Source: an uncultured Verrucomicrobiota bacterium (lineage in GTDB: Bacteria > Verrucomicrobiota > Verrucomicrobiia > Verrucomicrobiales > Verrucomicrobiaceae). From it: 64,000 nucleotides of DNA. Positions within the stretch are counted from its first letter, which is position 1. The number at the start of each line of letters is the position of its first letter. The translations under genes were made by a program, and so were the position numbers. The notes under the pieces are model-generated. The model was not told the origin of the DNA and made no database searches. It saw nothing but the letters and a program-made list of their open reading frames with translations. Shown here piece by piece: positions 11,334 to 19,475 of this stretch. The stretch covers positions 1 to 64,000 of the forward strand of contig CAILZI010000141.1 of NCBI GenBank assembly GCA_903838675.1, given 5' to 3'.

Positions 11334-11487
11334 AGCGTCTTGGAGTGCGTGCGGCAAGCCTGGGCGCGACGCCGCTTTCGCAGGCTGGACGGTAGGCTGC
11401 GGACTGAGAGCGCGCTGCACCTCGCGAAAGCGGTGTCACCGATGCAGGCTTGCGCCGTGCATCTCTGTCACCGCACTCCAAGACGCT
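11334..11487. repeat. 154-bp imperfect inverted repeat (MITE-like)
   Basis: The noncoding stretch 11237-11594 holds a large hairpin. Its ends are AGCGTCTTGGAGTGCG at 11334 onward and CCGCACTCCAAGACGCT at 11471-11487. Inner arms around 11369-11387 (GCCGCTTTCGCAGGC) and 11420-11437 (CTCGCGAAAGCGGTG) also pair, leaving a small central loop. The bases just outside the ends partly pair too. Open frames across it are low-complexity and Arg-rich, and are not credible genes. Its form fits a non-autonomous, dispersed intergenic element. I believe similar repeats ending in TTGGAGTGCGG are common in Verrucomicrobia, but this was not searched. Confidence 0.7.
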
Positions 11488-11594
11488 GACGCGTTCGCGC
11501 AGGCCCCAGCGTCTTCGGTGGCTGACCTGGAATCTTTTTGCCTGCATCGTTGCCGGCATAGAGTAATTTTGGAGCCCAACCCCACACAAAAACC

Positions 11595-11891
11595 ATGGCA
11601 GCCTACATCATCGGACGCGTGCAGGTCACCGACTGGCCCCGCTACTCAGAGTACATGAAGCTGACTCCCGGCATCATCGCTCAATACGGCGGCCGCTTCA
11701 TCGCCCGTGGTGGTGAGTCAATGACCCTCGAAGGACCGGAAGAGACCGACCGGGTGGTCATTCTCGAATTCCCCACCTTCGACGCCGCCAAACAGTTCTT
11801 CCATTCTGAAGAGTACCAGCAGGCCAAGGCGGTGCGCGAAGGAGCTGCTGTGGCGCAGTTCTTTGCGATTGATGGTGTGCCTGTGGGTTAG
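11595..11891 (+). CDS. DUF1330 family protein
   Basis: A 98-residue protein of the DUF1330 dimeric alpha/beta-barrel group, related to small monooxygenase-like ferredoxin folds. The family pattern is clear: an N-terminal MAAYIIGRVQVTDWPRYSEY, the central GGRFIARGGESMTLEG, and VVILEFPTFDAAKQFFHSEEYQ. It ends with a strand ending in FFAIDGVPVG. The biochemical role of DUF1330 proteins is not established. It stands alone between the hairpin element and a lipoprotein gene. Confidence 0.9.
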   Translation: MAAYIIGRVQVTDWPRYSEYMKLTPGIIAQYGGRFIARGGESMTLEGPEETDRVVILEFPTFDAAKQFFHSEEYQQAKAVREGAAVAQFFAIDGVPVG

Positions 11892-11904
11892 CTGTTTCTG
11901 ACTT

Positions 11905-11949
11905 ATGCACTACGTCGAGTTCAAAGCCGGCATCCTGCAGCATCCGTAA
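11905..11949 (+). pseudogene. Truncated duplicate of the 5' end of the gene at 12594
   Basis: The first 25 bases from the ATG at 11905 are identical to those from the ATG at 12594, and similarity continues for about 43 bases. This copy then ends in a stop codon after 14 codons (MHYVEFKAGILQHP). It is most simply a relic of a duplication that left only the start of the gene. Confidence 0.6.
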
Positions 11950-11961
11950 CTCTCACGTCGA

Positions 11962-12516
11962 TTGAAGCAGTTCCTACCAGCGTTTTCTCTGTGTTTGATC
12001 TGCAGCCTGCTGCCGGGCTGCTCCTCTGACTCCATACCCCCGGTGCCAGCTCACTACTACGGGCCAGCATGGAAGCCGCAATACAAGCTGGGAGTTCGCT
12101 CAGCTAAAGCGGATCTCGCACGTGGTTTCCTGGCATGGGAGACCCAGGACAACGGTGATTCGGAGGGTTATCGAATTTTGTGGTGCTTCCGCAAGATCTT
12201 GGCGGAGAAGTATGGCATCGAGTATCGCATTCGCGGGCATTTTGTACCAGCTGACAATGAAGCCCGGATCCTGGGCTATCAGTCGGTCATGGATCCTTAC
12301 CTGAGCGCCAAATTTGGGACAGACTGGCGAAAGCGCATTTATGCCGAGGCAGAGGCTTTTTATCATGCGCATTGGCACGAAGTGGAGCGCCAGTACTTCA
12401 CCGATGAGCCGGGACAGCCTGGCTACGAAGACTACGTGCGCCGGCATCCGATCAGCGAGAATGAACGCCTGACGCGCAATCCCTTGGACAAGTTCTATGG
12501 CTATCGAGACAACTAG
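11962..12516 (+). CDS. Hypothetical lipoprotein
   Basis: A 184-residue protein beginning with a TTG codon and a lipoprotein signal (MKQFLPAFSLCLICSLLPGC, with the lipobox cysteine at residue 20). The mature part is rich in Tyr, Trp and charged residues, with PAWKPQYKLGVRSAKADLARG early and LTRNPLDKFYGYRDN at the end. I do not recognise the family. It should be membrane-anchored in the periplasm. It is bracketed by two copies of the same gene start (11905 and 12594), so it may have been inserted or duplicated with that segment. The TTG start is chosen because the signal peptide begins directly after it. Confidence 0.6.
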   Translation: MKQFLPAFSLCLICSLLPGCSSDSIPPVPAHYYGPAWKPQYKLGVRSAKADLARGFLAWETQDNGDSEGYRILWCFRKILAEKYGIEYRIRGHFVPADNEARILGYQSVMDPYLSAKFGTDWRKRIYAEAEAFYHAHWHEVERQYFTDEPGQPGYEDYVRRHPISENERLTRNPLDKFYGYRDN

Positions 12517-12593
12517 ACGTGTTGTGCCCGGTTCAAAGTCCCTCTTGCACCACTAGGCACAGTCGCTGAGTTTCCCACCATCCAAACTCCGCC

Positions 12594-12821
12594 ATGCACT
12601 ACGTCGAGTTCAAAGCCGCCATCCAGCAGCACCTGAAACGGAAACGCCAGGGTGCGACGTGGGTGGAGCTGCGGGAGACGCTCGCCCTGCCCTATGAGCG
12701 GCCTTGTCCGGAGTGGACGCGCAGGCTGGAAGAGGAGATCGGGCTGGTGCGGCGCAAGGGTGAGGGCAGAGCGCTGGTGTGGGAGCTGGAGCCGAGAGCC
12801 ACGGCAAGAACGCATGGTTGA
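12594..12821 (+). CDS. Small conserved hypothetical protein, probably winged-helix-like
   Basis: A 75-residue basic protein: MHYVEFKAAIQQHLKRKRQG, ATWVELRETLALPY, CPEWTRRLEEEIGLVRRKG. The order of helix, short helix pair and C-terminal basic hairpin (GRALVWELE) resembles a small winged helix, so DNA binding is possible but unproven. Similar short proteins occur in diverse bacteria, to my recollection. A truncated copy of its 5' end lies at 11905. No toxin-like partner adjoins it. Confidence 0.6.
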   Translation: MHYVEFKAAIQQHLKRKRQGATWVELRETLALPYERPCPEWTRRLEEEIGLVRRKGEGRALVWELEPRATARTHG

Positions 12822-12932
12822 TCACCCCGGCATTTTCGTTTCGGGCAGCCGGTGCAGCATCGCCTTTTGAATTGCCCAGGGAAGAGGAATGGGTAAAACG
12901 CTCTCCCATCCAACAGCCGTTGTTCATCTGCC

Positions 12933-13415
12933 ATGAAGACCGAAGACCCAGCCCTCACCGAGACGGAGTTCCACAAGAAGATGGCGATTCGTTGGTTCAA
13001 CGAGACTTGGAATCTGCTCGACAAGCCAGAGCGGACTCCGGAGGAGGACGTCCGCATGAGCCACACAGCGCATGCCTCGCGGCTGCATTGGGAGTTCGTC
13101 GGCAAGGCGGAGAATTTCGCCATTGGCGAGTGGCAGGTGGCCAGAGTGCATGCGGTGCTCCGGCAGCCCGAGGCGGCGCTCTTTCATGCCCGGCGTTCCC
13201 TTGAGATTGCCACGCTCCATCAGCTGAGCCCGTTTCTGCTTGCCTGCGCCCACGAGGCGATTGCCAGGGCCTTTTCGCTCACCGAGCCCGCAGCAGCAGC
13301 GGATCACATCGCGGTGGCGCGCCGGATGGCTGCGGAGATCACCGATCCTGAAGAGAAGAAAATTCTCGATGAGGACCTGGCCAGCATTGACGTCCGGGGT
13401 GGCAGCGCGGCGTAG
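12933..13415 (+). CDS. Hypothetical helical protein
   Basis: A 160-residue, all-helical, acidic protein without signal peptide. The middle (ALFHARRSLEIATLHQLSPFLLACAHEAIARAF, residues 80-115, given here split by helix) resembles a pair of TPR-like helices, followed by a helix rich in Ala and Glu. I do not recognise a named family. It is the last ordinary chromosomal gene before the accessory island beginning at about 13.4 kb. Confidence 0.6.
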   Translation: MKTEDPALTETEFHKKMAIRWFNETWNLLDKPERTPEEDVRMSHTAHASRLHWEFVGKAENFAIGEWQVARVHAVLRQPEAALFHARRSLEIATLHQLSPFLLACAHEAIARAFSLTEPAAAADHIAVARRMAAEITDPEEKKILDEDLASIDVRGGSAA

Positions 13416-13843
13416 ACCGGGGCTTCCGGCACATTCCGTGGTCAGATCATTCCCCTGCCGAAATCAAAGCCACGGCCGTCTTAGCACCTGCTATGTCATA
13501 CCATGAATCCACGCCCCATGCGCGGTGATGCATCTTTTTACAGCAAATGTCTTTGACATTTGAAAAACGGACCCAAGTCTGTCTCCATTCCTGAAGATGG
13601 CCGGCGTGCAGAACGCGGCCTGCAGCAGAGATGACAGCGAGACGGCAGTGAAGAACTCTGGCATCGCAACCCGCGCAAAACGCTGAAGCCACAGACGGCT
13701 TCCAGCCCACCACGCTCAACCGCACGCGGTCTCCGCGCCTTTCCGGCATTTCCATGCCCTGGCACGGCCGCATGCTACCACGATACAGCACTAAACAGCA
13801 CCGAGTAAGACACAGAACGCAAAACCAATAAACACATACGACG
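13416..13843. other. Gene-poor stretch at the left edge of the accessory island
   Basis: No credible gene was found. It holds a perfect dyad, CAAATGTC-TTT-GACATTTG, at 13544-13562. This could be an operator or a small hairpin upstream of the HTH gene at 13844. The rest shows no promoter, tRNA or direct repeat that I can support. Confidence 0.5.
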
Positions 13844-14128
13844 ATGAACACGACACTTGCGACTCCTCAGACCACCCCGTTTTCCAACCCTCCGGCTTTC
13901 GCAGCGAGTGCGGAACTGATGACACCGGATCAGCTTGCGCGGAGGCTCGGCATCTCGCGCCGCTGCCTGTCCAACTGGACCCGCGACAGGCTGGTGCCCA
14001 TGATGAAGATCGGCCGCGTCTGCCGCTTTGATTTCGCCTAGGTCCGCGCCGCGCTGGAGCGCTACGAGCGGGGCGTGGGCATTGCCGCCGCCACCTCCCC
14101 TGAGAGCACGCGCATCATCAAACGCTGA
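13844..14128 (+). pseudogene. Excisionase/MerR-like HTH gene interrupted by an in-frame TAG
   Basis: Codons 1-65 encode a helix-turn-helix of the excisionase/MerR-like DNA-binding type: MTPDQLARRLGISRRCLSNW, then VPMMKIGRVCRFDFA. A TAG follows at 14039-14041. Reading on in the same frame gives VRAALERYERGVGIAAATSPE and ends at a TGA at 14126-14128. That downstream piece is exactly the helix expected after the R-F-D segment in this family, so the frame was once continuous over 94 codons. Either the gene is inactivated, making a 65-residue protein that lacks its last helix, or the amber codon is read through. It is the first gene of the DUF3987 element. Confidence 0.75.
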
Positions 14129-14174
14129 ACCCCATCCCTTCACCTTCCCACCCACCCTGAAACTTTTGACCCTT

Positions 14175-14495
14175 ATGAACTCAAATCCAAACGCCCCCAG
14201 TCCTCGCCCACCCCTCAGCCAGTTTGTCCTCACTTCCGAACAACTGGCCAATTTGGTGATCACCAAGCCCGGCCCCCGCAGGCCCGTGTGGCGGCACACG
14301 TATGATCCGTATGCCGGCCCGCCCGTGGCGCAGACGGTGGAGGAGGCGCTGGCGCGTGCGGCCAAAGCCCCGCCCGGCACCGTGCCAGAGGTGGAGATGC
14401 TCACGTACGACGAATACCAGCAGCGGATGGAGGAGATCCGCAACCGGCCCCCACCCGCGCCGCGCTCCCGCAGCCAGGCCCGCCGCAAACGCTGA
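14175..14495 (+). CDS. Hypothetical Pro/Arg-rich protein of the DUF3987 element
   Basis: A 106-residue protein starting MNSNPNAPSPRPPLSQF. Its centre has PGPRRPVWRHTYDPYAGPP and VEMLTYDEYQQRMEEIRN, and the end is basic (RSRSQARRKR). No family recognised. It lies between the HTH gene and the DUF3987 gene with short gaps (46 and 19 bases), so the three probably form one unit. The Pro-rich ends suggest disorder; the middle could be a short helix-hairpin binding its neighbour. Confidence 0.55.
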   Translation: MNSNPNAPSPRPPLSQFVLTSEQLANLVITKPGPRRPVWRHTYDPYAGPPVAQTVEEALARAAKAPPGTVPEVEMLTYDEYQQRMEEIRNRPPPAPRSRSQARRKR

Positions 14496-14514
14496 ACCTT
14501 TCACCCCTATTTTT

Positions 14515-16119
14515 ATGCCCACGATCACACCTTTCATTCCTACCGAAGAAGAGCTGGCGGAAATTGAGGCGATGGAGCGGCGGCTTCAGCGCCAGCCTCA
14601 GGCGCCTGTGCCGGGCCCCGCGCCTGCGCCGCAGGCTTCAACCCCCGCCCCACAGTCGGACTGGACGCGGCATCTGCGCCCCGTGGACGCTCCCGTCCCC
14701 GACTGGGCCAAGCCCAAGCCGCCCGACAGCGGAGAAACTTCTCCATCTTCTCCAAATTCTCCGGGGGGATTTACGCACGCCGAGCCCACTCGGCCGGAGG
14801 CATGCGCGGAAGATGATTCCGCCGAGGACGAAAATGCGCCAAATGCGCCAAATCCACCGGGGGGGTGTACGCGCGAGCATCCCATCCCGGAGGATTCCAT
14901 CCTGGCCGACTACCGCGACTTCATGCGCGGCTTCTCGGAGCTGTCGGACGGCCTGATCATCGCTCCCATTCTGTCCCTGTGTGGCAGGCTGCTCACGCCG
15001 GATGTCACGCTGGACTTCGGCGGCAGCAAGCCGCTGACGATGTACAACTTTGTGGCCTGTCCGGCAGGCCTGCGCAAGAGCACCACCTTCAAGCCGGCGG
15101 AAAAGATCGCCCAGCAGATCCTCATGCACAATGACCTCCTGTATGGCAATGCCAGCGACTCCGCGCTGTTTGACTCTTTCGAGAGTCAGCCCCACCGGCT
15201 GCAGTTTGAGGATGAGGGCAATACCATCCTGCGCACCTGGGAGACCAGCGCCCACGGGCGCGAGGTGTCAGCCAGGTATCTGAAACTCTACGATGGCAGC
15301 CCCTGGACGCAGAATTACCTGCGGGAGCGCAAGCTGCACGAAGACGGCAGCGCGGAGCGCCACATCCCGCTGGCCACCTTGAGCCTCTGCATTGGCTCCA
15401 CCTTGGGGGTTGCACGGCTGGATCATCTGGAGGCGGGCAGCGGGCTGCGCCGCCGCTTTGGCTTCTACCTGGCCACCGATCAGGAACGCCTCATCGACTG
15501 GCCGCACAGCCTGAATGGTGGCGGCCTCGACGAACTGGCGGAGAAGTTTCGCCTCCTGGCCGACCTCAAAGGCGTGGTGGGGGCCGGCAGCCTCACTGCG
15601 GAGGCGCGGGAATACTGGAGCGGCCTGCAGCAGCGCAACCGGGCGCGCTGCAAGCAAATACCAGGATACACCAGCGGGGATGAGAGCCTGCTCTCCAGCC
15701 TCAATGAATCCCCCGCCCGCTGTCTCAAGCTGGCCGTCATCTTCCAGGCCTGCCGGTGGGCCAGGGGCAGCATCGCAGATCCTTACACCATTACTGAAGA
15801 TGTTCTCGCCCTGGCCGAACAGCATCAGAATGCCTGTCTCGACTCCCTCATTGAGCTCGAGGCCCTCAGCCGCCGTGGGGAGGTGACCGACACCGCCGAG
15901 TGGCTGCTGGCGCAGATCAGCGGAGACCACCCCAGCCAGCGCACAGCAGAGTATACCCGGGCGGATATTACCCGCCGCTTTGCCGGCCACGCCGGCCGTC
16001 GCGGTGCGCTCACGCCCTCCTGCCTCAACAACGAGATCATCCCCCGGCTCATCGCCCAGGGCCACTGCCACCGCACCAAGGCCGGCAGAAAGGTCACCTA
16101 CACCTTCCACTGGGAGTGA
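14515..16119 (+). CDS. DUF3987 family protein (mobile-element replication-type ATPase)
   Basis: A 534-residue protein. The start at 14515 follows the preceding gene closely. Residues 1-130 are Pro-rich, with two similar motifs, SPNSPGGFTHAEP (about 80) and NAPNPPGGCTREHP (about 112), both encoded by G-rich DNA repeats. The conserved domain begins near residue 133 (DYRDFMRGFSELSDG). It has a Walker A-like CPAGLRKSTTF near 182-192 and an acidic FEDEGN near 228 that may be Walker B. DUF3987 proteins are found on plasmids, prophages and integrative elements and are thought to act in replication or DNA unwinding. A 46-bp inverted repeat begins inside the gene and ends just after it. Confidence 0.75.
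   Translation: MPTITPFIPTEEELAEIEAMERRLQRQPQAPVPGPAPAPQASTPAPQSDWTRHLRPVDAPVPDWAKPKPPDSGETSPSSPNSPGGFTHAEPTRPEACAEDDSAEDENAPNAPNPPGGCTREHPIPEDSILADYRDFMRGFSELSDGLIIAPILSLCGRLLTPDVTLDFGGSKPLTMYNFVACPAGLRKSTTFKPAEKIAQQILMHNDLLYGNASDSALFDSFESQPHRLQFEDEGNTILRTWETSAHGREVSARYLKLYDGSPWTQNYLRERKLHEDGSAERHIPLATLSLCIGSTLGVARLDHLEAGSGLRRRFGFYLATDQERLIDWPHSLNGGGLDELAEKFRLLADLKGVVGAGSLTAEAREYWSGLQQRNRARCKQIPGYTSGDESLLSSLNESPARCLKLAVIFQACRWARGSIADPYTITEDVLALAEQHQNACLDSLIELEALSRRGEVTDTAEWLLAQISGDHPSQRTAEYTRADITRRFAGHAGRRGALTPSCLNNEIIPRLIAQGHCHRTKAGRKVTYTFHWE
14829..14874. repeat. Left copy of a 46-bp perfect inverted repeat
   Basis: Bases 14829-14874 are the exact reverse complement of 16136-16181. The core is two ATGCGCCAA units, then ATCCACC, seven Gs and TGTACGCGC. 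This arm is inside the DUF3987 coding sequence, where it encodes NAPNAPNPPGGCT. A diverged sister lies at about 14738-14780 (CTTCTCC units, then six Gs and ATTTACGCACG). Confidence 0.9.
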
Positions 16120-16135
16120 TGGTGCCTCCGCCTGT

Positions 16136-16181
16136 GCGCGTACACCCCCCCGGTGGATTTGGCGCATTTGGCGCATTTTCG
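16136..16181. repeat. Right copy of the 46-bp perfect inverted repeat
   Basis: Exact reverse complement of 14829-14874, lying 17 bases after the DUF3987 stop codon and before the antitoxin gene. The perfect match over 46 bases in opposite orientation at 1.3 kb distance implies a recent copy, selection, or a site recognised by a recombinase or replication protein. Confidence 0.9.
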
Positions 16182-16262
16182 CCGGGGGGTACCAGTCTTT
16201 GGACAGCGGTTGCACTGCGCATCCCGGTTGAAATCCCAGCCGTCGGCTGATAGAATGCGCTC

Positions 16263-16496
16263 ATGCCCACCGACGCCCTCGACATCACCAGTGTCCTGCA
16301 AAGCGCTCTCTCCATGCCGCGCCCGGAGCGCTCCTACCTCGCCGAGCGTTTGCTGGTCAGCCTGGAAGATGACGATGAGATGCCGCCGCACTGGCGCGAG
16401 GAAATGGACGCCCGGGTGCAGCGCCGTGAGCGCGGTGAAACCCGCTCCTACACGCACGAGGAAGTCATGGCGGAGCTCGACGCCGTCATTGCCTGA
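16263..16496 (+). CDS. Addiction-module antitoxin-like protein, orphaned
   Basis: A 77-residue protein of the putative addiction-module component family (short antitoxins that partner RelE/ParE toxins). The pattern PRPERSYLAERLLVSLEDD, PPHWREEMDARVQRRE and SYTHEEVMAELDAVIA is typical: an N-terminal helix pair, a central W-x-x-E, and a C-terminal toxin-neutralising segment. The normal toxin gene should start in the TGATG overlap at its stop, and it does, but is broken after 16 codons (next entry). The antitoxin is therefore an orphan. Confidence 0.8.
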   Translation: MPTDALDITSVLQSALSMPRPERSYLAERLLVSLEDDDEMPPHWREEMDARVQRRERGETRSYTHEEVMAELDAVIA

Positions 16497-16546
16497 TGCG
16501 TCTGATCTATACGGACGAAATTTGTCGCATTACAAAAGGCTGTTGA
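16496..16546 (+). pseudogene. Beheaded RelE/ParE-type toxin remnant
   Basis: The ATG at 16496 overlaps the antitoxin stop as TGATG, the usual coupling of antitoxin and toxin. It reads MRLIYTDEICRITKGC and then stops. The first seven or eight residues suit the beginning of a RelE/ParE-like toxin; everything after looks foreign. The break is the likely left junction of the restriction-modification insertion. Confidence 0.5.
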
Positions 16547-16612
16547 TAAAGTGTTCTTTTGAACAAATCTCTGTGTTGCGACGGAACAACGAACAGCCTC
16601 ATTAGAAACGGC

Positions 16613-18325
16613 ATGATTTTAGTGCTCAATTCCTCCCTTCCAAGTTTGTTTGATCCTGCTGTGTTGATGGCGGGTGCAGTCGAGCGCCTGTCGCTGAGCG
16701 CAGGCTCGGAAAGAGGTGCCGTGTTTACGCGACCAGAGGTCGTGGAGTTCATGCTGGACCTTGTCGGCTACACTTCAGACAAGGACCTTTGCGGAATGCG
16801 GGTGCTTGAACCCTCCTTTGGGCACGGGGATTTCCTTGAAGGGGTAATCTCGCGGCTGCTAAAATCATGGAGCCGGAGTGGGAGGCGCAATACTGATCAG
16901 CTCGAAGATGCACTGGTGGGAATCGAAGTGCACCGCGATACCTTCCACGCCACCAGGCAGAGGCTCAAAGGATTCTTGGTGAAGCAGGACATTGAGGCCG
17001 AAACGGCGGACCGGCTGTTGCAGGCATGGCTGCATCAGAACGACTTCCTCTTGAAGCGAATTCAGGGTCATTTTGATGTGGTTGCCGGGAATCCTCCGTA
17101 TGTGCGGCAGGAGATGATTCCCCATGAACTGCTGTTTGAATATCGTCAGCAGTTCTCGACGATGTATGATCGTGCCGACCTCTATGTGCCCTTCATTGAG
17201 AAGGCGCTTACCCTGCTTAATGAAAGTGGTTCAGTGGCCTTCATCTGTTCAGACCGCTGGATGAAGAACAAATATGGCGGGCCGCTTAGGGAGATGGTCA
17301 GCCGCGACTTCCATCTGCGGTATTATGTGGACATGGTAGGCACACCGGCATTCACCACGGAGGTGACGGCGTATCCTGCCATCACGGTCATCACCCGAGA
17401 GAGGGGAGTCTTCACTCGGGTCGCGCACAGACCGGAGATCAATGCTGAAGGGCTGAAGCTGCTGGTGAGCAAGCTGAAGGGCACCGGCGCAGAACTCAAT
17501 GGCGCGGTGAAGGAGCTGCCTGCGGTGGTGGGCGGGTCAGAGCCATGGGTTCTTGAAGAAGACTCACTGGAGGGGCTTAGCCTTGTACGCCGTCTGGAAG
17601 CTGGCTTCCCCACGCTCGAAGAAGCGGGATGCAAAGTGGGCATCGGTGTTGCGACGGGAGCAGACCGTGTCTTTATCGGAAAGATGGAGGAGCTGGATGT
17701 TGAGCCGTCCCGCAAGCTGCCGTTGGTGATGACACGAGACATTGATGCCGGGCATGTGACCTGGCACGGCCTCGGCGTGATCAATCCTTTTGGGGATGAT
17801 GGCAAGATCGTGGATCTTGAGAAATTTCCGCTCTTGAAGAGCTATTTCGAAAAGCATGCTGCGGCTTTGAGGAAGCGCCACGTGGCGCAGAAAAGTGGTG
17901 GTTGCTGGTATCGGACCATCGACAAGATCACCCCGAGTCTCGCGCGCACACCGAAACTCCTGATCCCTGACATCAAGGGCCGGGCACATGTGGTATTTGA
18001 AGAAGGCCGACTGTACCCTCATCACAATCTGTATTTCATCACGTCAGACGAATGGAATCTCAAAGCGTTGCAGGCAGTGCTGCTATCAGGTCTGGCCAGG
18101 CTCTTTGTGGCGACCTATTCTACGAAGATGCGCGGTGGTTGCTTCCGTTTTCAGGCGCAGTACCTTCGCCGTATCCGCATCCCAAGATGGACCGACATTT
18201 CTGCAGCCGTGCAGGAATCGCTGATTGCGGCGGCGGAATCCGGCGATGAAGCGGCCTGCAATCAAATCGTGGCCAAAATGTTTGGCCTCAGTGCCAATGA
18301 GCGCGAATTGATTGCAACCAAGTGA
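16613..18325 (+). CDS. Type II N6-adenine DNA methyltransferase, XhoI/PaeR7I type
   Basis: Modification enzyme expected to methylate adenine in the site cut by the adjacent nuclease, CTCGAG if the assignment holds. The 570-residue protein has the SAM-binding motif I region [13 protein letters not shown] near residue 66 and the catalytic NPPYVRQE at 160-167, with the gamma-type order of motifs. A long target-recognition region follows, including [12 protein letters not shown] and [15 protein letters not shown]. The ATG at 16613 is chosen; a TTG at 16559 would add 18 residues without family resemblance. The endonuclease gene starts 8 bases after its stop. Codons carry more A/T at third positions than the neighbours, suggesting acquisition by transfer. 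Confidence 0.85.
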   Translation: MILVLNSSLPSLFDPAVLMAGAVERLSLSAGSERGAVFTRPEVVEFMLDLVGYTSDKDLCGMRVLEPSFGHGDFLEGVISRLLKSWSRSGRRNTDQLEDALVGIEVHRDTFHATRQRLKGFLVKQDIEAETADRLLQAWLHQNDFLLKRIQGHFDVVAGNPPYVRQEMIPHELLFEYRQQFSTMYDRADLYVPFIEKALTLLNESGSVAFICSDRWMKNKYGGPLREMVSRDFHLRYYVDMVGTPAFTTEVTAYPAITVITRERGVFTRVAHRPEINAEGLKLLVSKLKGTGAELNGAVKELPAVVGGSEPWVLEEDSLEGLSLVRRLEAGFPTLEEAGCKVGIGVATGADRVFIGKMEELDVEPSRKLPLVMTRDIDAGHVTWHGLGVINPFGDDGKIVDLEKFPLLKSYFEKHAAALRKRHVAQKSGGCWYRTIDKITPSLARTPKLLIPDIKGRAHVVFEEGRLYPHHNLYFITSDEWNLKALQAVLLSGLARLFVATYSTKMRGGCFRFQAQYLRRIRIPRWTDISAAVQESLIAAAESGDEAACNQIVAKMFGLSANERELIATK

Positions 18326-18333
18326 GGACTGCC

Positions 18334-19083
18334 ATGGCACTCGATTTAGCTAATTACGAAAAGAAGGCGCGACTGGCGGTCAAGGCTTTCTGGGGTGGTC
18401 GTGAATCGGCAGCTCAGAAGCAGCTTGTTTCAGGCAAAGTTGATCAGGGTAGCCGTGGCGCGGTGACTGGCGGCAAGAACATGGATGGCTTCATTCAGAT
18501 TGTGACTGACCTGGTGCATGCCAATGGATTCTCACATGCTGAGATCCACTTGAAGCGCAAGGTTCTGACACTGCCCGGCTATTTCAGACCCACGAAGCTG
18601 TGGGATATGCTGATTCTGAACAAAGGGCGGTTGATCGCTGCTCTGGAATTCAAGTCACAGGTGGGGCCATCCTTTGGAAACAATTTCAACAATCGCACGG
18701 AGGAAGCCATCGGCACCGCGCATGACTTTTGGACCGCATATCGTGAAGGGGCGTTTGGCGAAGAAGCGGCAAAGCCGTTCGTTGGGTGGCTCATGCTTGT
18801 GGAGGATGCGCCGGAATCACGTGCGCCAGTGAGGGACGCATCGCCACATTTTGCGGTCTTCCCTGAATTCCAGAAGGCCTCATATCTCGACCGCTACAAC
18901 ATTCTTTGCAAAAAGCTGGTTCGTGAGCAGCTCTATACCAGCGCAGCCGTTCTGGCTTCACCAAGATCGGCGTCACGTGACGGTTTGTTCAAGGAACTGA
19001 GTGAGATGACCAGTCTCAAAAGTTTCATCACAAGCTTTGCCGGACATATCGCAGGCGCAGCGGCGGCAAATCCAGGTTCTTGA
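18334..19083 (+). CDS. Type II restriction endonuclease, XhoI/PaeR7I family
   Basis: A 249-residue nuclease closely matching the XhoI/PaeR7I family as I know it: [66 protein letters not shown] and [13 protein letters not shown]. The PD-(D/E)xK-type catalytic residues are likely Asp91 (LWDML), Glu105 and Lys107 (LEFKSQ). The family recognises CTCGAG, cutting after the first C. It follows its methyltransferase by 8 bases, so both come from one transcript. No controller (C) protein is seen. The start at 18334 (MALDLANY) agrees with family length. Confidence 0.92.
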   Translation: MALDLANYEKKARLAVKAFWGGRESAAQKQLVSGKVDQGSRGAVTGGKNMDGFIQIVTDLVHANGFSHAEIHLKRKVLTLPGYFRPTKLWDMLILNKGRLIAALEFKSQVGPSFGNNFNNRTEEAIGTAHDFWTAYREGAFGEEAAKPFVGWLMLVEDAPESRAPVRDASPHFAVFPEFQKASYLDRYNILCKKLVREQLYTSAAVLASPRSASRDGLFKELSEMTSLKSFITSFAGHIAGAAAANPGS

Positions 19084-19095
19084 TAATCAGATAGA

Positions 19096-19428
19096 TCACG
19101 GAGACTGGTAATTGCCAACCAGCATGCCATCGCAAAGCATCGCTTGGCCGTGAAAAGTCTGTTTTCCCGATTCCGACCAGACGAGTTTGAAGAGACCAGC
19201 AGAATCGTTGTACTTGGGGAGGATGCTCAGTTCCGCAGCAGTACTTTTCCCCGACTCTTTGTCATACCAAGTGCTAATGTAATCACCAACAAAAGGCACT
19301 GCGCCAATCTTGCACTTGCGCCACGCTGACTCAGGAAAACTCCCTTCAGCTTCGGTATTCGAAAATTCACCGATCAGATTGCCTGCATCCGTGAGCTTGA
19401 GATAGAAATTGCCTATCGTTTTAGACAT
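19096..19428 (-). CDS. Hypothetical beta-rich protein
   Basis: A 110-residue protein with no signal peptide, made of predicted alternating strands: NFYLKLTDAGNLIGEFSN, VPFVGDYISTWYD, AAELSILPKYN, GLFKLVWSE, and AMLCDGMLVGNYQSP at the end. The pattern suggests a small beta-barrel, perhaps lipocalin- or avidin-like, but no binding residues can be named and I do not recognise a family. It faces the restriction endonuclease gene convergently with a 12-base gap, and marks the right edge of the R-M insertion. Confidence 0.6.
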   Translation of the reverse strand: MSKTIGNFYLKLTDAGNLIGEFSNTEAEGSFPESAWRKCKIGAVPFVGDYISTWYDKESGKSTAAELSILPKYNDSAGLFKLVWSESGKQTFHGQAMLCDGMLVGNYQSP

Positions 19429-19475
19429 TACATTTCCTGTGACGGGATTTTCGAACTAGCACATTTTACCCCCAA

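Noticed and set aside
11148..11658. Several frames across 11148-11658 on both strands
   Set aside because: They lie in a hairpin repeat, are Arg/Pro/Cys-rich and lack start context; treated as noncoding.
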